A stretch of DNA of 7,687 bases from an uncultured Gammaproteobacteria bacterium (GTDB lineage: Bacteria > Pseudomonadota > Gammaproteobacteria > Pseudomonadales > UBA5518), in assembly GCA_903921135.1 (NCBI GenBank), contig CAIXOY010000104.1, positions 1 through 7,687 on the forward strand, given 5' to 3'. Shown here in pieces: positions 1 through 6,701 of this stretch (position 1 is its first letter; each line of letters opens with the position of its first letter). Position numbers and translations under genes: made by a program. Under the pieces are notes generated by a model. It was not told the DNA's origin. It saw only the letters and a program-made list of their open reading frames with translations, and ran no database searches.

Positions 1-621
1 ACCCTCACCGGAATCGACTTTCTTCACAGCAACGCGGCCACGCGCGCCATCGGTGAGCGGACCGCTCGCGAAGGCCTCGAGTTCCAGCGTCTGGTAGCGC
101 CCATAGGACGTCGAGAAGCCGGCCTCGAACTCCTCGGTGGGCTTCTTGCTGATGAAGTTGATCGAGCCGGCCGTGGTGTTGCGACCGTAGAGGTCGCCCT
201 GCGGGCCTTTCAGCACCTCGACGCGCTCGACATCGAAAATCGCACCGCGGGTCATCACGCTGTAGGGCAGCGAGACCTCGTCGAAGTAGAGGCCCACTGT
301 GGAGGAGGCGCCCACGTTGTAGTCCTGGAAGCCGACGCCGCGGATCGTGTAGACGGGCACGCCGAGCGAGAAGGATTCGTTCACCGTGAGGCCGGGCGTG
401 TGCAGGGCGATATCCTGTGCCGTCTTGACGCCCATCTCTTTCAGCCGGTCGCCGGTGAACGCGTTGATGGTGACGCCGACGTCGTTGATGCCCTGCTCGT
501 GCTTCTGCGCGGTCACGACGACCTCTTCGATCTGCTCCGCTGCCGAGGCTGTCATGGCCACGCAGCAGAGCGCGATCGCCCCTGCGAGTGCGCTGCTACG
601 GATACCGTGGTTGGTGCTCAT
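1..621 (-). CDS. TonB-dependent outer-membrane receptor 1, N-terminal 207 residues (continues past left edge)
   Basis: This is the N-terminal part of an outer-membrane receptor that imports a ligand using TonB energy; no stop codon occurs before position 1. Translation from the ATG at 621 gives a signal peptide (hydrophobic residues about 11-24, likely cleavage after A-S-A at 25-27). A TonB box, EEVVVTAQ, follows at 32-39, then a plug domain. Plug landmarks are a TPGL turn (75-78), an IRGVG segment (93-97), VERVEVLKGPQG (131-142), YGRNTTAG (145-152) and SKKP (158-161). The barrel lies outside the window. An AGGGGA ribosome site (627-632) sits just before the ATG and supports this start. It is the third gene of a leftward run behind the deacetylase and amidase, but a 141-base gap allows its own promoter. 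The family is clear; the ligand is unknown. It resembles receptor 2 at the other end in box, plug and spacing, so the two are probably paralogues. Confidence 0.93.
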   Translation of the reverse strand, partial: MSTNHGIRSSALAGAIALCCVAMTASAAEQIEEVVVTAQKHEQGINDVGVTINAFTGDRLKEMGVKTAQDIALHTPGLTVNESFSLGVPVYTIRGVGFQDYNVGASSTVGLYFDEVSLPYSVMTRGAIFDVERVEVLKGPQGDLYGRNTTAGSINFISKKPTEEFEAGFSTSYGRYQTLELEAFASGPLTDGARGRVAVKKVDSGEG

Positions 622-762
622 CTGCGTCCCCTGTCGTCGTTGATGTTTGGTTGGCGGGCGGCATGGACGCGATCCGCGCCACCCTGATGCAGGAGTCAAG
701 CAGCCCGCCGCCCCGATGTCGAGACTGTAAGGGAAACCGCCGTTGACTCAGGGCGAAGTCGC
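622..762. other. Non-coding gap between amidase and receptor 1
   Basis: These 141 bases separate the amidase stop from the receptor 1 start, both genes reading leftward. On the minus strand there is a GCTTGAC heptamer (701-695) that could be a -35 element, ending 73 bases before the receptor ATG, but no convincing -10 follows at the right spacing. GGCGGGC (653-659) and GCCCGCC (703-709) could pair, but the 43-base loop and lack of a T-run make this a poor terminator. The receptor ribosome site AGGGGA lies at 627-632. Confidence 0.4.
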
Positions 763-2403
763 TCACAGCCCAGGCGGTGTGCGCTCGAGGAAACCTGCGG
801 CACGGCTGAAGACATGTCCCGCACGGAGCAGCTCGATGTCACGGCGAATCGGCCCTATCAATTGCAGCCCCATGGGCGAACCCGTGACCGAAAAACCTGC
901 CGGCACGGCGACGATGGGGCAGCCGCTCATCGTTCCACCGATCACCACCTCCATCCAGCGGTGATAGCTATCCATGGCCCGGCCCGCGACCTCCTGCGGC
1001 CAGTGGGTGGCCGCATCGAAGGGGAAGACCTGCGCGGTGGGCAGCGCAAGCACATCAAAGCGTTCGAAGAGGGCACTGATGGCGGCATACCACTTCGCCC
1101 GCGTTGCCATGGCCTCGCTCACTTGCTCGCCCGTGAGCCCCAGACCACCCTCGACTTCCCAGACCAGTTCGGGCTTCAGTTGCGCACGTGTTTTCGGGTT
1201 CTGGTAGAGCGGGCGCGCCCAGGCGGCCGCCCCCCAATGCCGCAACACCAGCCACGCTTGCCACAGCCGCGACATGTCGAATCCGGGACTCGCATCGGAA
1301 ACGGTGCAACCCAGCGCCTCGACACTCGCGAGCGCCTTGCGACAGAGCGGCAGCACGCCCTCCTCCATCGGCAGGTAACCGCCGTAATCGCCCAACCAGC
1401 CGATGCGCAGCCCGCGCAGGGCGGTTTCGAGTGGCGCGGCAAAGCGCGCGGGATCGATATCGAGGGACAGCGGATCGCGCGGATCCTGCCCCGCCATGGT
1501 CGAGAGCAGACGGGCCGCGTCGGGCACATTGCGCGCCATCGGACCGGCGGTGCTGAGGAGGTCGATGTAGTCCGGTCCATCGCCGGGCACGGTGCCCAGC
1601 GTCGGCCTGAAACCGATCACGTTGTTCCAGCCGGCAGGGTTGCGGAGCGAACCCATCATGTCGCTGCCATCAGCCACCGGCACCATGCGAAGCGCGAGCG
1701 CCACCGACGCGCCTCCGCTCGAGCCGCCCGAGGTGCGCGTGGCGTCCCAGGCGTTGCGCGTCACCCCGAACACGGGGTTGTAGCTCTGCGAGCCGTAGCC
1801 GAATTCGGGCACGTTGGTTTTGCCGATGAACAGCGCTCCTGCCGCGCGGATACGGCCGATGAACACCGAGTCACTCGTGGCCACGGTGCCCTGCGTGAGC
1901 GGAGTGCCGCTGGAGGTGCGCAAACCACGTACACCCACCAGATCCTTGGCGGCATAGGGCATGCCGTGCATCCAGCCACGCCACTGCCCCCGCGCAAGTT
2001 CGGCATCGCAGGTCTTCGCTTCCGCCAGCAGTTCGGAGGCGCTACGCAGGGAGACGATCGCGTTGACCCGCGGGTTGTGCGTCTCGATCTGGGCGAGGTA
2101 GGCCTTCATGACCTCCGTGCAAGACATCGCGCGGCTGCGGATGGCCTCCGAGAGCGCCAGCGCATCGAGACCTGCAATGGGGCCGCCCGGCAACGCAGGC
2201 GCTTGCGCCGCCAGCGACGGCGCCCTGGCCAGCGTGACACCCGCGCCAAGGAGCGCGGCTCCGCGCAGGAATCGCCGCCGTGTCGCGCTCTCGGGCTGGA
2301 TCTCATTTCCCCGAGGGAACGCGCCTTCCCGTGGGAGCGCGCCATGCGCGCGACTCAACCCCTCTGCAAGCACTGGAGAATCACCCGCAACACCGCATGA
2401 CAT
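763..2403 (-). CDS. Tat-exported amidase (amidase-signature family)
   Basis: A 546-residue amidase of the amidase-signature (AS) family, which hydrolyses carboxamides with a Ser-cisSer-Lys triad. The triad can be placed: Lys153 in YAAKDLVG, cis-Ser228 in TSGGSSGGAS, and nucleophile Ser252 in MMGSLRNPA. The spacings of 75 and 24 residues equal those of fatty-acid amide hydrolase (Lys142, Ser217, Ser241), from memory of that family. The C-terminal motif GLQLIGP is also typical. A twin-arginine signal, TRRRFLRG (41-48), followed by a hydrophobic stretch and an Ala-rich cleavage region (about 61-70), indicates folded export to the periplasm. The ATG at 2403 is supported by AAAGGGGG just upstream and lies 18 bases after the deacetylase stop, so the two are probably co-transcribed. 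This start leaves an unusually long 40-residue region before the twin arginines; GTG at codon 11 or TTG at codon 16 or 20 are alternatives with weaker ribosome sites. Substrate unknown. Confidence 0.93.
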   Translation of the reverse strand: MSCGVAGDSPVLAEGLSRAHGALPREGAFPRGNEIQPESATRRRFLRGAALLGAGVTLARAPSLAAQAPALPGGPIAGLDALALSEAIRSRAMSCTEVMKAYLAQIETHNPRVNAIVSLRSASELLAEAKTCDAELARGQWRGWMHGMPYAAKDLVGVRGLRTSSGTPLTQGTVATSDSVFIGRIRAAGALFIGKTNVPEFGYGSQSYNPVFGVTRNAWDATRTSGGSSGGASVALALRMVPVADGSDMMGSLRNPAGWNNVIGFRPTLGTVPGDGPDYIDLLSTAGPMARNVPDAARLLSTMAGQDPRDPLSLDIDPARFAAPLETALRGLRIGWLGDYGGYLPMEEGVLPLCRKALASVEALGCTVSDASPGFDMSRLWQAWLVLRHWGAAAWARPLYQNPKTRAQLKPELVWEVEGGLGLTGEQVSEAMATRAKWYAAISALFERFDVLALPTAQVFPFDAATHWPQEVAGRAMDSYHRWMEVVIGGTMSGCPIVAVPAGFSVTGSPMGLQLIGPIRRDIELLRAGHVFSRAAGFLERTPPGL

Positions 2404-2421
2404 GCACGCCCCCTTTGATCC

Positions 2422-3549
<1,128 letters not shown>

Positions 3550-3593
3550 GCGTGGCTCCTCGGGTTGCTCGCGGCGCTGCCGCGGATGGGTGT

Positions 3594-3643
3594 CTGGCCG
3601 CGATTAGAGCAGATCGCTCCAACGGCCGGTTGGCTGGCCGCGA
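3594..3643. repeat. Ten-base direct repeat CTGGCCGCGA, 40 bases apart
   Basis: CTGGCCGCGA occurs exactly at 3594-3603 and again at 3634-3643. The two copies flank the CCAAC/GTTGG inverted repeat and are 40 bases apart from start to start, close to four helical turns. A related pair, AACGGCCGGTTG (3621-3632) and AACGCCGGTTG (3644-3654), overlaps them 23 bases apart. They may be operator half-sites or simply GC-rich coincidence. Confidence 0.4.
3619..3633. promoter_or_regulatory. Candidate operator: inverted repeat CCAAC-N5-GTTGG
   Basis: Perfect five-base arms CCAAC (3619-3623) and GTTGG (3629-3633) flank GGCCG. A shorter inverted repeat, GAGC-N5-GCTC (3607-3619), abuts it. On the minus strand the CCAAC repeat lies where the -35 box would be for the TCTAAT hexamer at 3608-3603, a usual place for an activator or repressor of the deacetylase run. 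No regulator gene is in the window, so the binding protein is unknown. Confidence 0.35.
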
Positions 3644-3667
3644 AACGCCGGTTGACGAGGAGCGAAG

Positions 3668-3689
3668 CCCTCGGAGTTCCCTCGGGGTC
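3668..3689. repeat. Eleven-base imperfect tandem repeat
   Basis: CCCTCGGAGTT (3668-3678) is followed directly by CCCTCGGGGTC (3679-3689), nine of eleven bases identical. An 11-base period places both copies on nearly the same face of the helix, which fits paired regulator sites midway in the divergent region. Function is inferred from position only. Confidence 0.35.
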
Positions 3690-3772
3690 AACCCGCGGCT
3701 TCACACCCGGCATGGCGCGGGATCCAGTCTCTGTGATTCCCTTGAATCGATAACTTCCCGAGGATCTGCGCG

Positions 3773-5497
3773 ATGAGACCTGCCACACCACGCCTCGCAA
3801 GTGCCCTGCTGCTCTCTTCTCTCGCCTTCAGTTGCGGTGCGGCACCCACCGGCACCGGCCCGGCAGTGCTGCTGCTCACCGGAGGCAAGGTCCATACGCC
3901 GGGTGGCATTGCCGAAGCCATGGCAGTGGATGCGGGCGGTGTGATTCTCGCTGTTGGCAGCGCAAGAGAAGTATCCGCGCTGAAAACGGGAAGCACGCGC
4001 GTCGTCGAACTCGCAGGCGCCAGCGTGCTGCCCGGATTCCATGACGTCCACGTGCACCCCGTTTTCGGCGGCATCCTCGAGAAACAATGCAAGATCGCCC
4101 AGGGCGCAGCGCTTGAGGCCATCCAGGCGCGCGTGAAGGAATGTGTCGCCAAGGCCGCGCCGGGAGAGTGGATCACGGGCGGCCAGTGGGATGCCTCTGC
4201 CATCGGTCGCATCCCGGACCGGGCCATGCTCGACGCCGTCGCGCCCCGTAACCCCGTGTGGCTCCGTGACACCAGCGGCCATTCCACCTGGGCAAACAGC
4301 AAGGCTCTGGAGGCAGCGGGGATCTCCCGCAAGACACCTGACCCGGAGGGCGGGATCATCGAGCGCGACGCCCGCGGCGAACCCACGGGCATCCAGCGCG
4401 AAACAGCGAACGGCCTGATCAAGGCCCACGTACCGCCGCCCAGCGCCGAGCACACGCAGGCCGCGCTCGAATGGGCCCTGCAGAACATGCTCTCCTACGG
4501 CATCACTTCCTTCACGGAAGCCTCGGTGGGTTTCTCTGCCGGGCTCACGCGCGAGGCCGGCGTATGGCGCACGGTGGCCGATCAGGGGAAATTGAAGCAG
4601 CGCGCGCGCCTCTGCCTCACCTGGGCACCGGGCAACGCCGAGGCCGAGTCCGTGATCGCCGGTCGCAATGCCTACACGCGGGAGCGGCTCTCACCGGACT
4701 GCGTGAAGATCTTCCTCGACGGCGTCCCTACCGACAGCCACACGGCGGCGATGCTGGACGACTACGCGGGGACAGTCGAGGGCCGCAACGACGAGGCCGC
4801 GCGCAAAGGCATGCTGCTCGTGCCACAACCGCAACTCGACCAGGCCGTGACGCGTTTCGACAGCATGGGGCTCACGGTGAAGTTCCACGCAGCCGGTGAT
4901 GCCGCCGTGCGCGCCGGGCTTCACGCCGTGGGGGCTGCGCGCAAGGCCAACGGTTTCAGCACCCTCGCGCACGACGTGGGGCATTGCACCTTCGTGGCAA
5001 AGGAAGACCTCGCGATGGCCCGGCGCGTCGGGGCGGCCTTCGAGATCTCGCCCTACCTGTGGGATCCGAGCCCCATCAACGACGACATCACGAAGGCCGT
5101 CGGTGAGCAACGCATCCGCCGCGTGTGGCCGGCCCGGGAGATGATCGACGCAGGCGCACTGGTGGTGCCGGGTTCGGACTGGGCGGTGGTGCCTTCGGTG
5201 AACCCGTGGATCGCCGTGGAGACGCTGGTCACGCGTGAAAACCCGGGCGGCAGTGCCCGCTCGTTCGGCAAGGAGCAGGCCATCACGGTCGAGGAGGCCA
5301 TCCGGCTCTTCACCGAGAACGCCGCCCGCCATGAGGGCAGCGAGGACATGCTTGGTCGCATCGAGCCGGGCATGCTCGCCGACCTCGTGGTAGTGGACCA
5401 GGACCCCTACGCGGTTGCCGCCAACCGCCTTGCGCAGACGAAAGTACTGAAGACGATCATCAACGGCGAGATCGTCTTCGAGCGCACCGCTCCCTGA
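3773..5497 (+). CDS. Secreted YtcJ-type metal-dependent amidohydrolase (amidohydrolase family 3)
   Basis: A 574-residue amidohydrolase-superfamily enzyme of the YtcJ / N-substituted formamide deformylase type, hydrolysing C-N bonds with metal in a TIM barrel. Visible landmarks in order: a beta-sandwich start (residues 30-85), LPGFHDVHVHP with the HxH metal pair His93/His95, VKIFLDG (Lys312) followed by SHTAAML, FHAAGDAAVR (His372), His400/His404 in AHDVGHCTF, and Asp469 in GSDWAVVPS. It closes with the IEPGMLADLVVVDQDP segment typical of the family. The N-terminus (MRPATPRLASALLLSSLAFSCGAA) is a signal peptide; Cys21 sits in a poor lipobox (AFSC), so periplasmic export is likelier than a lipoprotein. 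GAGGA (3760-3764) eight bases before the ATG supports the start. The family's usual EH metal-site strand and SDxP motif are altered to VGH and SDWAVVP. It is transcribed away from the deacetylase and ends against the metallo-hydrolase stop. Substrate unknown. Confidence 0.92.
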   Translation: MRPATPRLASALLLSSLAFSCGAAPTGTGPAVLLLTGGKVHTPGGIAEAMAVDAGGVILAVGSAREVSALKTGSTRVVELAGASVLPGFHDVHVHPVFGGILEKQCKIAQGAALEAIQARVKECVAKAAPGEWITGGQWDASAIGRIPDRAMLDAVAPRNPVWLRDTSGHSTWANSKALEAAGISRKTPDPEGGIIERDARGEPTGIQRETANGLIKAHVPPPSAEHTQAALEWALQNMLSYGITSFTEASVGFSAGLTREAGVWRTVADQGKLKQRARLCLTWAPGNAEAESVIAGRNAYTRERLSPDCVKIFLDGVPTDSHTAAMLDDYAGTVEGRNDEAARKGMLLVPQPQLDQAVTRFDSMGLTVKFHAAGDAAVRAGLHAVGAARKANGFSTLAHDVGHCTFVAKEDLAMARRVGAAFEISPYLWDPSPINDDITKAVGEQRIRRVWPAREMIDAGALVVPGSDWAVVPSVNPWIAVETLVTRENPGGSARSFGKEQAITVEEAIRLFTENAARHEGSEDMLGRIEPGMLADLVVVDQDPYAVAANRLAQTKVLKTIINGEIVFERTAP

Positions 5498-5500
5498 TCA
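5495..5500. other. Abutting convergent stop codons, TGATCA
   Basis: The amidohydrolase stop TGA (5495-5497) and the metallo-hydrolase stop (TCA on plus, 5498-5500) touch with no base between them, forming the palindrome TGATCA. There is no room for intergenic terminators, and I see no GC-rich hairpin with a T-run on either side. The only nearby inverted repeat is ATCAC (5497-5501) with GTGAT (5510-5514), which is weak. Transcripts from the two genes therefore probably overlap at their 3' ends. Confidence 0.85.
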
Positions 5501-6409
5501 CTCCTTCACGTGATTCTCGAGGCTGTACTTCAGGAAGAAGTCGGCCTCGCCCCAACCGGGGTAAAGCGCCGTCATCTGCGCCATGGCCTCGCTACGGGTC
5601 TTGGCCGCGAGCGTGATCCGCGTGTAGTCGTCGAGGTAGCGCATCACGACGTCGAACATCGACATGTCCGTGACCTCGCCATGGCCCGGATAGACCGTGG
5701 GATTGCGTGCGGTGTACTCGCGCTTGATACGCCCGAGTTCGGTTTTCCAGTTGGCGATGTCCTGTCGGCTGATGTCGTCACCCAGCCACAGATGCACGCC
5801 GTTGTAGCCAAAATCGGAGAGGAAGATCGCATTGAGCTCGGGGCTATAGACCGTTGTCATGTAGTCGGCTTCGGCCGGCAAGTAGTCCGTCGTGAGCTCC
5901 AGCGTGCCGCCGCCGTCCAGCGCGAGCGTCTTCGAGGGCAGCACCTCGATCCAGTTCTCGTAGTCGAAGCCACCGGGGTTCTGCGGTGTCTTCGGCTTCA
6001 GGGCCGGCTCGAGCGCGGGCTCCGCGCCTGTCTCGCCACCGGAATCCATGTAGACGGCGTAGGCCTTGATGGCCCGCTTGATCTCCTCGGTCGCCACGAC
6101 GATGCGCGCCTCCGGAAATGCCTGACGGAAACGCGCCATGCCGGTGAAGTGATCCGTATGCCCGTGCGTGATGAGAATGTGCGTGAGCGGGAGTTTCTTC
6201 GCCTTCACCCGCTCGATGAACCGGTCCGCCTCATAGCTCTTGCGCTGCACATCCATCACGATCTGGGTCTTGCCGTTCGAAAAGATGAACGAGTTCACCG
6301 ACGCAAAGCCGCCACGGTACATCTCGACCTCGAGGGCGCCGGCGCGTGCGCCCGCCACCAGACACAAGGCCAGAACCGCAGACACGAGAGCGAGCGAGCG
6401 CGTAGCCAT
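5498..6409 (-). CDS. Periplasmic metallo-beta-lactamase-fold hydrolase
   Basis: A 303-residue enzyme of the metallo-beta-lactamase superfamily, whose members cut lactones, esters, thioesters or sulfate esters at a two-metal centre. The main motif is THGHTDHFTGM (His82, His84, Asp86, His87); Asp199 in LSDFGYN and His243 in YPGHGE are further likely ligands. The usual third histidine is absent: there is no histidine between His87 and His206, and the place of the GHTxG loop reads LPAEADYMTTVYSPE. The frame stays open upstream to 6928, but the ATG at 6409 is chosen because GGAGG lies five bases before it and it begins a clear signal peptide (MATRSLALVSAVLALCLVAGARA, cleavage after residue 23); the longer form would overlap receptor 2. 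It is transcribed divergently from receptor 2 and convergently with the amidohydrolase. Family sure, substrate unknown. Confidence 0.9.
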   Translation of the reverse strand: MATRSLALVSAVLALCLVAGARAGALEVEMYRGGFASVNSFIFSNGKTQIVMDVQRKSYEADRFIERVKAKKLPLTHILITHGHTDHFTGMARFRQAFPEARIVVATEEIKRAIKAYAVYMDSGGETGAEPALEPALKPKTPQNPGGFDYENWIEVLPSKTLALDGGGTLELTTDYLPAEADYMTTVYSPELNAIFLSDFGYNGVHLWLGDDISRQDIANWKTELGRIKREYTARNPTVYPGHGEVTDMSMFDVVMRYLDDYTRITLAAKTRSEAMAQMTALYPGWGEADFFLKYSLENHVKE

Positions 6410-6701
6410 GAGAACCTCCAGCGGGAAAGTCGGGACAGCGTGCCGGGTATGGACGGTCACGCGGAAAACAACCCGGAGTCTCTGCCGCGCCGGAATCCCG
6501 TTCTTTGCTGGCAGGGAACAGCGGATTGTCTGCCCGGGAAACACCCCACCCCGAGTGCGGTAATCCTGCAAAGGCCCCGGTGCGAGGGGTGGCGGCGGCG
6601 ACGGATGCTCGCTTAGCATTCCGGTCGCTTGACCAAGATTGCCCACCACAAGGCACACGCGCCGCGCGGCAAGGGCACCCACAAAAACGGAGACCACAGC
6701 C
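6410..6701. promoter_or_regulatory. Divergent promoter region between metallo-hydrolase and receptor 2
   Basis: These 292 non-coding bases must carry promoters for both the leftward metallo-hydrolase and the rightward receptor 2. I find no strong sigma-70 pair on either strand. Weak pieces are TTGTTT on the minus strand about 60 bases before the metallo-hydrolase start, and GCTTGAC (6627-6633) on the plus strand ahead of the receptor. A perfect ten-base palindrome GCCGCGCGGC (6661-6670) lies in the presumed receptor leader. The GGAGG (minus strand, 6415-6419) and CGGAGA (6688-6693) ribosome sites mark its two ends. Confidence 0.5.
6605..6633 (+). promoter_or_regulatory. Inverted repeat ATGCT-N5-AGCAT next to a GCTTGAC -35-like element
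   Basis: Perfect arms ATGCT (6605-6609) and AGCAT (6615-6619) flank CGCTT, and GCTTGAC (6627-6633) begins seven bases later. An inverted repeat just upstream of a -35-like element is the usual placement of an activator site, and the arms also satisfy the T-N11-A pattern bound by LysR-type regulators. GCTTGAC ends 68 bases before the receptor ATG. There is no good -10 hexamer 16-18 bases on, so the promoter itself is uncertain. Confidence 0.35.

Larger units (their letters stand above)
3550..3772. promoter_or_regulatory. Divergent promoter region between deacetylase and YtcJ-type amidohydrolase
   Basis: These 223 bases lie between two outward-facing genes, so they should hold both promoters. 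On the minus strand a TCTAAT (3608-3603) matches five of six bases of a sigma-70 -10 box; no good -35 precedes it, and an inverted repeat sits there instead. On the plus strand the best -10-like hexamer is GATAAC (3749-3754), very close to the GAGGA ribosome site (3760-3764) of the gene starting at 3773. Several short direct and inverted repeats, listed separately, suggest regulator binding. Promoter positions are inferred from base matches only. Confidence 0.5.

Noticed and set aside
653..709. Possible stem GGCGGGC/GCCCGCC as a terminator after the amidase
   Set aside because: The loop is 43 bases, the stem only seven pairs, and no T-run follows on the minus strand.
814..2400. A 528-codon open frame on the plus strand, antisense to nearly the whole amidase
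   Set aside because: It is rich in Arg, His, Gly and Ala with no recognisable motif, and lies wholly opposite a gene with an intact catalytic triad. Long antisense frames are expected from high-GC codon use.
3793..3850. Lipoprotein signal at Cys21 of the YtcJ-type amidohydrolase
   Set aside because: The residues before the cysteine (AFSC) do not fit the lipobox: phenylalanine at -2 is unusual. An ordinary cleavable signal is more likely.
3688..4488. Minus-strand frames of 250-266 codons overlapping the start of the YtcJ-type gene
   Set aside because: They are antisense to a conserved enzyme and show no recognisable domain.
6575..6589. CCCC/GGGG pairing as a hairpin in the receptor 2 leader
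   Set aside because: Four pairs only, no extension of the stem and no T-run; not distinguishable from GC-rich background.
5510..6616. A 368-codon plus-strand open frame antisense to the metallo-hydrolase
   Set aside because: No motif, no signal and shadow-like composition; the metallo-hydrolase on the other strand is well supported.
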